DNA of 64,000 nt from Mikania micrantha (lineage: Eukaryota; Streptophyta; Magnoliopsida; Asterales; Asteraceae): the NCBI GenBank assembly GCA_009363875.1, contig CM018692.1, forward strand, positions 93,090,137 through 93,154,136, in the 5' to 3' direction. Shown here piece after piece: positions 49,431 to 60,865 of the stretch; positions within the stretch are counted from its first letter, which is position 1, and every line of letters starts with the position of its first letter. The translations under genes were made by a program, and so were the position numbers. The notes under the pieces are model-generated. The model was not told the origin of the DNA. It did no database searches and saw only the letters and a program-made list of their open reading frames with translations.

Positions 49431-51189
49431 TGTCACACCCTTATCGTTGCGGAAGCGTACGGTGTGACTTTCAAGGTTTCAGAGTCATTGTTTACAACAA
49501 AGGACACATGTTTCTATATTACAGTGCAATGTTACAACTACATTAGCCAAAAGCCTAACGTAATAACAGTTTTAACTGAGTTTCACATGTATATACAATA
49601 CTATTACACATATATAGTATGCTATGTATCACACTGTTAAGTCTATCACTCATAGACTCTACTATATGTCTCCAAAGATTGAGCTCCCAACTCCACCATC
49701 TATATCATTATGCATCTGAGAAAACATGATTTTAAACAATCAGCATATCTCTGGTGAGTTCACAAGTTTATTTGTCAAAAATGTATGTTATGTATCCCAA
49801 ACGAATCAAATGTTTGCATAAAAAGCGTTAAATAATATTTATGTCCCAAACTAGGTGTATAACATTGGTATCCAGTGCGAACATTGTTCCTTCCAACAAT
49901 GACCAACTGTACAATTATAACTCCTTGTCTCCCGTAACCGAGCTGACATGTTCAGTGTTTGCCCCTTCCCAATGTCCTTGTCGCGAGACATTGTGTGTTT
50001 TAGCTTTATTGAGCGCCCACTCGACATCTGGTCGTGGTTTTAGCTACAAACCATGGGCGAGGATTGTCAATCACAAATAGAATCTAATCTTAATAAACAC
50101 GCCCCCCCCCCCCCCGCGTTTAACGGTTACAGAATAGGGGACTTAGAGACAAATGTGTAACCCGAGAAATAATGACGAGTTTGGTCATGTGTTTCTCCCC
50201 ACTGTCACGTGTTTCAACCAATTGTTTTACAACGCTTTCTTTTTCATGTTCCACAAAATGTTTCAAAAGTGTTTCAGCATTTCACATGATGTAAATCAGG
50301 TTTCATGTTTCACAAAATGTATCGGAAGCGTTTAAGAGTTCCACCTGATCTAATCAGGTTATATGTTTCACAAAATGTATCGAAACCGTTTCAGAGTTCC
50401 ATCTGATCTAATCAGGTTTCATGTTTCACAAAAATTAGAATGTTTCAAATGAGTAGTTATGTTTTCTCATTCCCCGAGTTTCAAAAGCCAATATACAGAA
50501 AAGGGGTCGTGAACTCACCTGAGTTGATTCAAATTAATAACAATGCACAACGTTCGTATCACTAGTTCTTGAACTCTAAACATGTATGTCATTAGAGTTC
50601 TATGAGTTACTTAAGCTTAATTTGACTCTCAGAATTTTCCTTGACGTTCAATGTCAAAGACATTACAACTCAAGTCATCAATCTTATCTCAAATGTTTAA
50701 TCGATTTCCTTGACTTAATATCGCAAAAAGTGTGCTAACTGCGACTCGTTGGATTAATCAGGACATTCCCAGATTAATCAAATTAGTACGGTTGTTGATT
50801 ATATCACCAAAACAGTTTCTCGATGGATTCAGGTTTAGGAATAATTAATCCTTGTCATTGATCATTCCAAAGAATGCTCAAGACAATCATAACCATTGTT
50901 ATAATCAAATGGTTAAAACCATTATGATCTATGATATGGTTCCAAGATAATCGGACATTATAACGGCTTACGAAACTGAGGTTTCGTATACTTGTTTTGG
51001 ACAGAGTCCCTGTTTATTAAAGTGAATTTTTCAGGTTTTAAGTCGGGCAGAACCTCGACTAATATTTCTTAAGTTTCCTGAAAATAATTGGGCAGAATCT
51101 CTGCTTATAATTGTTTGTTTCCCAAAAGTTAGTCGGGCAGAACGTCGACGTGTTTTTTATTTAAACTAAACAATTAAACGTAATCCTAT

Positions 51190-51280
<91 letters not shown>

Positions 51281-51846
51281 GATCTAAAACAAGCATCATA
51301 ACAAATCGAGATTTTTACCTTGCAGAAGTTCGGTAGCACCTCACGTTGAACACTAGACGATTCGAGGGGTTAAATGTGGGTATTTGGAGGTGTAGGGTTG
51401 GATTTGAGAGCTGGAACGTAAAAACTCGCGAAAGAATTCGAAATCTCGTGATCTGCCTTTTACAGGAAAAATTTGGGTCTGGGGCGCATCGCCTAGCTCC
51501 AGAGTTTGGCTCAGGGCGGTACGCCCGGACGCAGTGGCTTGCATGCCTGCCATGTGTTGACATGCGGTGCCACGTGGCGTGCAATCAGGCTAGTTTCTTT
51601 TTTCTCGATAACTTGAGCATACGAACTCCGTTTTACGCGCTGTTTATCCCACGTTCACGATTTTTCGAGCTCTTTCCAACCATTATAATTTCAATACCAG
51701 AATAGTACAAAATATCTGATCTCTTATTTAACGCTATATTCGACTCAGTGTATCTTGAAATCGAAGCCTCATTTCGTGATTTCGCTTACACTCATTCTCT
51801 TTATTTCCAAGTTATGATTCTAACCTGAAATTTGTGAATTGTCACA
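49431..51846 (-). mobile_element. 3' LTR of element K (2416 bp)
   Basis: Minus strand TGTGACAATTCAC to AAGGGTGTGACA. Leader-like donor AAG|GTAAAAATC (51318), donor CAG|GTGAGTTC (50518), acceptor TTTTCTCAG (49716-49718) and TTCCGC (49454-49449). Repeats at 50217-50440 have a unit near 68 bp (ATGTTTCACAAAATGT plus ATCTAATCAGGTT). A (TAA)n microsatellite is at about 51195-51281 and a poly-C run near 50104-50116. Confidence 0.9.
51195..51281. repeat. (TAA)n microsatellite in the 3' LTR of K
   Basis: Nearly 30 ATA/TAA units. Absent from the 5' LTR, which has a deletion spanning this place. Confidence 0.95.
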
Positions 51847-51880
51847 GTCTCCCCCCGTTAATGGAATTTCGTCCCGAAAT

Positions 51881-52950
51881 TTAGTTTGTGCTTCTCAATA
51901 CTGATGTGGCATCAAACAAATGGGGGTATTTGAGTTTCATTTGGTCTTCACGTTCCCAGGTAAATTCTGGTCCTTGTCTCGAGTTCCAACGGACCTTTAC
52001 TATTGGAATGTGACTTTGTTTCAACCATTTCACTTCTCGATACATGATTTCCACCGGTTCCTCTGTGAAGTATAACTGATCGCCAATTTGAATTTCTTCT
52101 AACGGTATCACAAGTGTTTCGTCTGACAGACATTTCATGAGATTCGATACATGAAATGTGTCATGCACCCCACTGAGTTCCGGTGGTAGCTTGAGTTTGT
52201 ACGCAACGGGTCCAACCTTTGCAATGATTTCAAATGGCTCTATGTATCGAGGGTTCAATTGGCCACGTTTTCCGAACCTTACAACTCCTTTCCAAGGTGA
52301 GACCTTCAACAATGATGTAGTCTCCAACTTGGAAAGACAATGGTTTCCGTCTCACGTCAGTGTAACTCTTCTGACGATCTTGTGCGGCTCGTAGTCTGTC
52401 TCGAATTTTGAAGATTTTATATGTCGTTTCCTAAATGATTTATGGCCTCGTGAGTTGACTTTCACCAACCTCGATCCAACATATAGGGGATCGGCATTTA
52501 CGTCCATACAACGCTTCCAATGGTGCTGCTTTGATGCTCGTATGATAACTATTGTTGTATGAGAATTCGATCAAAGGCAGATGTGTATCCCAACTACTTC
52601 CAAAATCAATCACACATGCTCGAAACATGTCTTCCAGAGTTTGAATAGTTTTTTCGCTCTGACCATCTGTTTGAGGATGATATGCTGTACTCATATCCAA
52701 ACGAGTACCTAATGCATCATGTAGGGTTTGGCATACTCGTGAGGTGAATTTGTTGTCTCGATCTGAGATGATGGAGGTTGTAATCCCATGTCGGGAAACT
52801 ACTTCCTTGATGTAAAGCCTCGTGAGTTTGTCCAATTTTATCAGTTTCTTTCATAGGAAAGAAATGTGCAGACTTTGTGAGACGATTTACTATTACCCAG
52901 ATATTGTCATAGCCACTAGAAGTTCTGGGTAGTTTCGTGACAAAGTCCAT
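51881..52950 (-). pseudogene. pol: Integrase catalytic and C-terminal region of element K, broken
   Basis: Minus strand, in pieces. MDFVTKLPRTSSGYDN has the first catalytic Asp. A frame change within KETDKI separates it from IISDRDNKFTS (second Asp) and YHPQTDGQSE (Glu). A stop at 52440-52442 follows. The last part has GRR-like decay, then LLKVSPWKGVVRFGKRG, PRYIEPFEII (a GPF motif with Gly changed), HVSNLMKCLSDE and the terminal TWEREDQMKLKYPHLF. The zinc-finger part just upstream (52950-53036) also contains stops. Confidence 0.9.
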
Positions 52951-53036
52951 TGTAATCTGATCCCACTTTCATTGAGGAATATCTTGTTGCAACAACCCAT
53001 ATGGTTTTTAATACTCAGCTTTAACCTTAGAGCACG

Positions 53037-54884
53037 TTAGACATTATCAGCCTTCATGTTAGGCCACCAATAAAGCTCCTTGAGGTCGTGATACATTTTA
53101 TCAGATCCAGGTTGTACAGAGTATCGAGACTTGTGAGCTTCATCCATTACTAAGCTCCTTAGGTTCCCAAAGTTTGGTACCCAAAATCTATTTGCAAAGT
53201 AGCGAGTTCCGTCAGTCTTGACCTCAAATTGCTTATCCAAGCCTCGCAAGGATTCATTCTGCAAGTTTTCTTCCTTAAAAGCGTCAAGTTGGGCATTTCG
53301 AATTTGGGCAGTAAGGTTTTTCTGAATACTCATCCCCAAATCTCGCACTCGTAATGTCTTGGTTCGCTCTTTCCTGCTCAAAGCATCTGCGACAACATTT
53401 GCCATGCCAGGATGATAACGAATATTGCAATCATAATCATTGCGTAATTCAACCCATCGACGTTGTCTCATATTCAAGTCTTTTTGATCGAAGATATGCT
53501 GGAGACTTTTATGGTCAGTGTAAATAGTACACCTTGTACCATAAAGGTAGTGTCTCCAGATTTTCAGTGCGAACACTACAGCTCCTAGTTCCAAATCATG
53601 CGTAGTGTAGTTCTTCTCATGTGTTTTGAGCTGCCAGGACGCGTATGAAATGACTTTGTCTTTCTGCATCAGCACACAACCTAAGCCTTGATGTGATGCA
53701 TCACAGTACACCACGAAATCGTCCGTTCCTTCAGGTAGTGATAAAATAGGTGCACTGCATAGTTTTTGCTTCAACAATTGAAATGTTTCCTCTTGCTTGT
53801 TGATCCATTCAAATTTCTTATCCTTTTGCGTCAATGTAGTCAGTGATAAAGCTATCTTGGAAAAACCTTCAATGAATCTTCTATAATATCCCGCTAAGGC
53901 GAGAAATTGGCGTACTTCAGTCGGGGTTTTGGGTGCATTCAAATTCTTGATAGCCTCAATCTTGATAAGATCAACATGTATGCCTTTTTGATTAATTACA
54001 TGCCTAAGGAATTGTACTTCTCTTATCCAAAATTCACATTTGGAAAAATTGGCATATAGCTTTTCGTTTCTTAGTAACTCCAAAATAAGCCTTAGGTGTT
54101 GCTCATGATCTTCTTTGGTTTTGGAATAAATGAGTATATCATCGATGAACACAATGACAAATTTGTCCAAGTATGGTTTACAGACCCTATTCATAAGGTC
54201 CATAAAAACTTCCGGGGCATTCGTCAATCCAAACGGCATAACCAAAAACTTATAATGGCCATACAAGGTTCTAAAGGCAGTGATTGGAACATCTTCGTCC
54301 TTAACCCTTAGCTGGTGGTATCCTGAACGCAGGTCGATCTTTGAATAGAAATTGGAACCTTGCAGCTGGTCGAATAAATCATCTATCCTTGGTTGTGGAT
54401 ACCGATTCTTGACTCTCAGCTTGTTCAATTCTCGGTAGTCGATGCACATTCTAAAGGTTCCATCTTTCTTCTTCACGAACAAGACGGGTACTCCACACCG
54501 TGAGAAGCTTGGTCTTATGAAACCTTTGTCCAGTAACTCTTGTAGTTGATTAGATAACTCTTGCATCTCTATTGGGGCTAGTCTATACGGAGATCGAGCT
54601 ATTGGTGCTACGCCAGGCACCAAGTCAATTCAAAATTCGACTTGCTTTTTAGGTGGTAGTCCAGGAAAATCCTCAGGGAATACCTCTGGATACTCTCTTA
54701 CAATCGGTATATCTTCTAGTCGCTTATCTTTTGAATTCCTTTCCATGGCATGTGCTAATATTGCTTGACATCCCTTACGTAGGTACTTGCGGGCTTTCAT
54801 ACAGGAGATGATTTGTAACGCATGTTCGCACTTTTCGCCATGCATTGAGAGTGTTTCTCCACTTAGGAGTGGAATGCGGACCAT
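53037..54884 (-). pseudogene. pol: RT-RNase H and integrase N-terminus of element K
   Basis: Minus strand. The longest open stretch in the window (528 codons, 54623-53037). RT motifs CIDYRELNKLR, DLRSGYHQLRV, MPFGLTNAPEVF and FIDDILIYSK are all present. RNase H VYCDASHQGLGCVLMQ, TDHKSLQHIFDQ and ADALSRKER are present, then the integrase start ELYWWPNMKA. A TGA at 54630-54632 separates it from the linker (VREYPEVFPEDFPGLPP) and a TAA at 53037 ends it. RT and RNase H residues look intact, so this is the least decayed pol here, but without a functional integrase. Confidence 0.95.
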
Positions 54885-54887
54885 CTT

Positions 54888-55199
54888 CTAACAGCATACA
54901 ATTTCTACGTGATTTTTGGACAACCAGTCCATGCCAACAACTACGTCGAAAATTCCTAGATTCAATGATAAAAGATCTATTGCAAAAACATAATCTCCTA
55001 GCTGTAGCGTATTCCCTTGAATTATCTCACTAGTTTCTATCAGTTTTCCGTTAGCTAGTTCTATTGTGTATCTATCGTGTAGAGCAGTTGGATTAGCTCC
55101 AATTAACATGCTAAATTCGGTTGACATAAAGCTCTTATCCGCCCCAGTATCAAATAGGACATAAGCATAATGATTATTGACAAAGAGCGTACCCGTCAC
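54888..55199 (-). pseudogene. pol: Aspartic protease of element K
   Basis: Minus strand, 103 codons. Retropepsin active-site motif YVLFDTGADKSFMS is intact, with the downstream ELANGKLIETS and FDVVVGMDWLSKNHVEIV. It is one frame off the upstream Gag part (1 base insertion near 55230) and ends in a stop at 54888-54890 before the RT linker. It would process the Gag-Pol precursor; the flanking breaks prevent a full polyprotein. Confidence 0.9.
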
Positions 55200-56464
55200 G
55201 GGGTTTGGATCTCGTTTGGCGTCTCCAGCTGCAATAGCAAAGGCCTACCTCGAGCATTGTTGCCACCTTGATTTACTAGCTTTGGGTAGTTCTTCCTAAG
55301 ATGACCCACTACTTCACATTCAAAACAACTCCTATTATCCCTGTTGCTATCTGTCACCAATGTAGGTACAGGAGCTCTACAACTCATTGCTAAATGTCCA
55401 CGTCTTCCACATCTGTTACACATGAAGGGCCAACATTCACCCTCATGATGGTTCCCACATTTTTCACACTTGGGAAGTTTTCCCACGGAAGATTTATTAT
55501 CATTTGTCATAGCAGTGTTGACTTTAACCTGAGTCGTTTTCCTTTGTGGTTGATTTAGGGGATTGCCATTTCATTTCCGTTTGTTACCAATGTCATGCTT
55601 TTCCTCTGGTACCTTTGTCTCCAACGTTCCACGACGAACTGTCTGATCAATCAGGCGATGAGCCAACCGAATTGCACTTCGAATGGTATCTGGCTTCGAA
55701 GAAGTCACCATATCTTCAATACTTGGGGGAAGCCCTTTCAGATACTGCTATATTCTCTTGTACTCAGGAATGACCATTGTTGGGCAAAGTTGTGCCAGCT
55801 CATGAAATCTAGTAATATAACTGGCAATGTCACTCACTTGCAGTTTCAGGTTATAGAATTCTTCTTCCATTTTTTGGATCTCACTTCGTGGGCAATATTC
55901 ATCCATCATCATTTGTTTCAGTGTTAACCAAGGAATCTGGTAGGCTACGTCAATGCCTAAACCTTGAACATGGTTGTTCCACCATGTAAGAGCTGCTCCA
56001 TTTAGAGTACAAGTGGCATATTTGACTCAGCATTCCTCAGGGCAATTACTGACACTGAACACCGTTTCCATCTTTTCGCACCATCGAATCAGTGCAATAG
56101 CTCCATAAGTTCCATTAAAGCTAAGTAGTTGGCAATTCAAGAAATCCTTGTAAGAACATGCCTTTGGTGCAGATCCAGTGCTTCCAGCAGCCACACTGCC
56201 TCCTACGGCACCATTTCCACCTACAGCTCCAATGCCGCCTCTGGTATTGTTGCCATTGGCACCAGCTCCTCCCTCTCCTGTGTTTTATTGATTTTTGTAG
56301 GTGGCCATAGCATTAGCCACTCGTTTATTTATGAGTTGGTCCATCTCTACCGAGATAGCAGGTTGCTCAGTTTCAGGATTGCCATGCGGGCTTTCTTGCG
56401 GATTTACTTGTGGATTTTCCTGCGGATTTCGCCTCAGTCGTCCTCTCTTCATGTTTCTAAACAT
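55200..56464 (-). pseudogene. gag: Gag of element K, decayed
   Basis: Minus strand. Start ATG 56464-56462 (MFRNMKRGRLRRNP), about 80 nt after the PBS. Capsid landmarks CSYKDFLNC, SFNGTYGAIALIRWCEKME, LTWWNNHVQG and FHELAQLCP are readable in one frame, with stops near 56285 and elsewhere. The nucleocapsid part (55510-55200) has CEKCGNHHEGEC, an intact CNRCGRRGHLAMSC knuckle and a second one with its last Cys replaced. Confidence 0.85.
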
Positions 56465-56544
56465 GCAACATTAATGTTTCGCGTTAGAGTCATATGGCTA
56501 TAGATTAGGTCTTAGTCATGCAACCTAATTCGCTATAAACCAAT

Positions 56545-56584
56545 GGCTCTGATACCAATCTGTCACACCCTTATCGTCGCGGAA
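56545..56584 (-). promoter_or_regulatory. PBS of element K with adjacent TTCCGC box
   Basis: Minus strand TGGTATCAGAGCC (56557-56545) is a perfect tRNA-iMet match. GCTTCCGC ends 18 bases before the LTR border. In the 3' LTR copy the word is ACGCTTCCGC, complementary over ten bases to GCGGAAGCGU of the tRNA D-arm. Confidence 0.85.
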
Positions 56585-58044
56585 GCATACCGTGTGACTT
56601 TCAAGGTTTCACAGTCATCGTTTACAACAAAGGACACATGTTTCCATATTAGAAAGCAATGTTACAACTACATTAGCCAAAAGCTAACTTAATAACAGTT
56701 TTAACTAAGTTTCACACATATATACAATGTTATTACACATATATACTATGCTATGTATCACACTGTTGAGTCTATCTCTCATAAACTCTACCATATGTCA
56801 GCTCCACCCCCTGTATCATTATGCATCAGAGAAAATATGATTTTAAACAATCAGCATATCGCTAGTGAGTTCACAATTTTATTAGTCAAAAGTGTATGTT
56901 ATGTATCCCAAACGAATCAAATGTTTGCATAAAAAGCGTTAAATAATATTTATGTCCCAAACTTGGTGTAAAACATTGGTATCCAGTGTGAACATTGTTC
57001 CTTCCAACAATGTCGTGTATTAGCTCCCGACCAACTGTCCAATTATAACTCCTTGGCTCCCGTAACCGAACTGACGAGTTCAGTGTTTGCCCCTTCCCAA
57101 TGTCCTTGTCGCAAGACATTGTGTGTTTTAGCCTTATTGAGCGTCCGCTCGACATCTGGTCGTGGTTTTAGCTACAAACCATGGCCGACGATTGTCAATC
57201 ACAATTAGAATCTAATCTCAATAATCACGTCCCCCCCCCCCACGGTTAACGGTTACAGAATAGGGGACTTAGCGATAAATGTGTAACCCGAGAAATAATG
57301 ACAAGTTTGGCTATGTGTTTCTCCCCACTGTCACGTGTTTCAACCAATTGTTTTACAATGCTTTCGTTTTCATGTTTCACAAAATGTTTCAAAAGTGTTT
57401 CAGCGTTTCACATGATGTAATTCAGGTTTTATGTTTTACAAAATGTATCGGAAGCGTTTAAGAGTTTCACCTGATCTAATCAGGTTTCATGTTTCACAAA
57501 TCGAGATTTTTTACCTTGCAGAAGTTCGGTAGCACCTCGCGTTGAACACTAGATGACTGGAGGGGCTAAATGTGGGTATTTAGAGGTGTAGGGTTGGGAT
57601 TTTAGAGCTGGAACATAAAAATTCGCGAAAGAATTCGAAATCTGGTGATCTGCCTTTTACAGGAGAAATATAGGTATGGGCGTATCGCCTAACCCTAGAG
57701 TTTGGCTCGGAGCGGTACGCCCAGACTTAATGGTTTGCATGCCTGCCGCGTGTTGACACATGGTGCTACGTGGCGTGCAATCTAACTGGTTTCTTGTTTT
57801 CGTGATAACTTGAGCATACGAACTCCGTTTTACGCGACGTTTTCGCCCACATTCACGATTTTTTGAGCTCTTTCCAACCATTATAATTTCAATACCAGAA
57901 TAGTACAAAATATCTGATTTCTTATTTAACGCTATATTCGACTCAGTGTATCTTGATATCGGAGCCTCATTTCGTTATTTCGCTTACACTCATTCTCTTT
58001 ATTTCCAAGTTATGATTCTAACCTGGAATTTGTGAATTGTCACA
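56561..58044 (-). mobile_element. 5' LTR of element K (1484 bp), internally deleted
   Basis: Matches the 3' LTR except for loss of the segment corresponding to about 50432-51303. The junction at about 57497 has the shared word ACAAA. The deletion removes the CAG|GTGAGTTC donor, part of the minisatellite and the (TAA)n run, but keeps the LTR end, TTCCGC and the acceptor at about 56822. Confidence 0.9.
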
Positions 58045-58404
58045 CAATACATAAGGAATTACAAGGACCAAAGTTGTAAATCCATGAAACCACCTTCTCC
58101 CTTATCCTTCTTTTTCCCGATTTGGTGTTCGGACCTTTATCTCACGGTTCAACTCAAAAACCAATCTAAACGCATGATTGTTTCAAAATTCAAACTCACA
58201 CGCGTCTTAACTTCAATCACAATTCTAAACATGTAAACAATTCCAAAAATGGATCAAAAATATGTGTTTTACAACTGTAACAAAATCAGCAAAGAAATCT
58301 AATCTAAATTAACTAAAAGAGACAAAATTAAACGAAATAAAACATTCGGAATCATTCATACCTGCATTATGAATCTTCAAGTACAAAAAAAAAACCCCAT
58401 CAGA

Positions 58405-58832
58405 TAGAGATGTTCAGAAAAACTGAAAACCGTTTAAAACCGATAACCGAACCGTGTCCGTAACTGAAAAAACCGATCTGAATTCCAAATTTGGTTTTCA
58501 GTTCGGTTAACGGTTTAAATTTTTTTTGAATTCGGTTTATTCGGTTAACCGATTAAACTGAATTCATAATTAAATTTATTATTTTTATTAATAATATAAG
58601 GTTGAATTCGGTTTATTCAGTTTTTAACCGGTTTATTTGGTTTTTAATCGGTTTGTTCGGTTGAATTAGGTTTGTTCGGTTATAACCGAAACCGAACCGA
58701 ATTAAATTCTGTTCGGATAACCATTTCCCGAATTCAGTTCGGTAACAGTTAGTGGGAAAAAATTTTGAAAAACCAATTAAACTGAAACGAATAAACCGAA
58801 CAAACCGTTAACCGAACCGATGAACACCCCTA
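58405..58832. mobile_element. hAT-type MITE, 428 bp, TSD CCATCAGA
   Basis: Terminal inverted repeats TAGAGATGTTCA and TGAACACCCCTA pair with two changes. Flanking 8 bp direct repeats CCATCAGA are at 58397-58404 and 58833-58840. The interior is made of CGGTT, CCGAACCG and GGTTAACCG words that would fold back on themselves. No open frame. The 8 bp duplication and TAGGGGTG-like end fit hAT. Confidence 0.9.
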
Positions 58833-59104
58833 CCATCAGAGATGCTCTTCATCTTCTGATCGAACCGGCAACATCCAAACGAACGACTTCTCTTTTAAAC
58901 ATCGTTAGTTTGCATCAATAACAAGGTAAATCTTATATCAATCTACTCGATTTGATCAACAAAAAAATAACCCTAAGATATCAGGAACTCATAATCATTG
59001 AATCAAACGAATTTGATTTGGATTCAAAGTTAAGGTTCATATGATTTGGGATCGATCTGAGAATGCGTTTATCACTATTTGAAACGAGATCCAAATAGTG
59101 AATC

Positions 59105-59195
59105 CCCACCCAGCCTAGTGGTAACATGCTTAGGGCGTGGGTTGAAGGATTTGGGTTTGAAACCCGGGAGATGCTCCAAAACCGATTTTTTTTTT
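59105..59195 (+). repeat. tRNA-like segment, possible SINE head
   Basis: AGCCTAGTGG (59112-59121) resembles a pol III A box and GGTTTGAAACCC (59154-59165) a B box, 33 bp apart, followed by a T-run at about 59184-59195. There is no complete cloverleaf, and neither a SINE tail nor a target duplication was found. Confidence 0.5.
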
Positions 59196-60865
59196 CGCTC
59201 CTTTCCATCATTTATATAAAACTAATATTGGTTTATGAAAACAAACTATAATAAAAATAAAAATAAATATTAATAATAATTTAAAATCAAAAAATTAGTC
59301 TAAAAAAAATTATTAAATCTAAAGCTTTTATTTGTAATTAAAAACATGTAAAGTTTTATTCAATCACTATTAAATGATTATTACAAAAATAAGTATTTTG
59401 TATCCTTAATAACGAATAAGTATTCAAAGAAATCAATTATTTAAAATAATAATACAAAAGTCTATTTTAAAACAATTAATGTTATGGATAGTCTTTAATA
59501 CATGTTAAATAAACTAAATATTTAAATCAATAAATGTTTGTTTAAATCCAAAACAAAAAGTTATTTTATAATTATTCAAAGTAATTTTACAATTACTTTG
59601 AGTATTGAAATTATTTGAATACTCTTATACATAAGCATTAAAAGTCATTTTAAAAATAAATAAATAAATAAATTTACACTCATAAGTTAAAAACAAATGG
59701 GTTGAAAGTATTCAATTTGTATTCTTAGAAATCCAAATACAAAATAATAAATAGAAAGAATATTCAATATTTTATTTTTTTATATTTTTATTTATTATAA
59801 GAATATTATTATATATTCTTAAAACATTATTTTAGTTTACTCATACAATAATATTGACTAAATAAAAAAATATGTTATATTCTATTTTATTTATTATTTA
59901 ATATTATGGGAATATATGTGAACATTTATTTAATATTCCAAGCTATTCATTCAAAATTAAAATCATTCAAACTTGGACTTCTATTAGGATGCCATAGTTT
60001 TAGGACCTTGAACTTGAACTATAGGATGATAAGACTTGTTACTCAAACTGTAGGATGAGTAGATAGTTTGCTTCCTTATTCACCATTCAAGGACATCATG
60101 GACTAGCTAAGCATTCAAACTTGTGAGTTTCTTCACACTTCCTTTTACATTCTTTGTTTTTGAGATGTTACACATGTTATATTCAAACTTATTTCAATTC
60201 TATTATTCATTCAATCTATGATGCAAGCCATAGAACACCTTTCTGTGTTAGATGCTAAGCTTATACAATGTGTTGATAATATGTGTGATTATATGTGTGT
60301 TGCCAGTCAAGCAAGCTAGTACTTAGTAGCCAAAGATGTGTTAGATACATTTTCGCATTGGCTTTTTTCATTGTGTGAAAAAGGTAAAAAGGACACCTAG
60401 CAAACTTCTTGGAATACAAATGTTAATTTATAGTATGGCCATACTTGAATTAACAGGTTGTATGGATACTTGTTTGTACACAAGCTATGGTTATTCATTG
60501 ATTCATTCTATTTATTCAAACTTGTATTCATGTTATGCTTAAGATACATATTCTAGTTAGGCTATAGTTTGCATCTTTTTTATACTTATTATTTAAACTT
60601 AGTATGCAGACTCACCAACTATGCAAATAGTTGACAAAATCAATATTACATGTGTTATAGGCTAAGGAAGACATGATGAAGACATAAGATAGGCTTAGTG
60701 ACCTAGTTTAACTTTGAAAAACATTTATAGACTTTTCTATTGTAATACTTTGATAATTCAATGCATGTAATGATTCATTAAATATTGAAACATTATAATA
60801 GCACCGTGAGCTTTTGAGCATTCAGACTAACGCCCCGACGTATTCCGCCGTCGGTTGGGATGAGA

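Larger units (their letters stand above)
49431..58044 (-). mobile_element. Element K: complete but inactive Ty3/gypsy retrotransposon (8.6 kb)
   Basis: Minus strand: 5' LTR 58044-56561, PBS 56557-56545, gag-pol 56464-51881, PPT about 51872-51847, 3' LTR 51846-49431. Flanks AAATA (49426-49430) and CAATA (58045-58049) look like a target duplication with one change. LTR ends differ at several percent and the 5' LTR lacks about 880 bp, so it is an old insertion. Confidence 0.92.
48969..60865 (+). mobile_element. 3' LTR of element J, split by element K
   Basis: Starts TGTAATCCCTAAGG right after the PPT-like GTGGAGAC. It occupies 48969-49430 and 58050 to about 60865. The right part has donor-like CAAG|GTAAATC (58926), donor-like CTT|GTGAGTTTC with CCTTTTAC (60123), CTCACCAACT and GTTGAC, acceptor-like TTATAG (60655-60660), and TTCCGC (60843-60848) in a CCGACG/CGTCGG stem. 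The end is decayed (TGGGATGAGA). A hAT MITE and a tRNA-like segment lie within it. Confidence 0.65.

Noticed and set aside
43504..57241. Poly-C runs near 43504, 50104 and 57231
   Set aside because: Present at non-equivalent places and variable between LTR copies; likely slippage or sequencing noise.
59105..59180. Functional tRNA gene
   Set aside because: A and B box words exist but the acceptor and anticodon stems do not pair.
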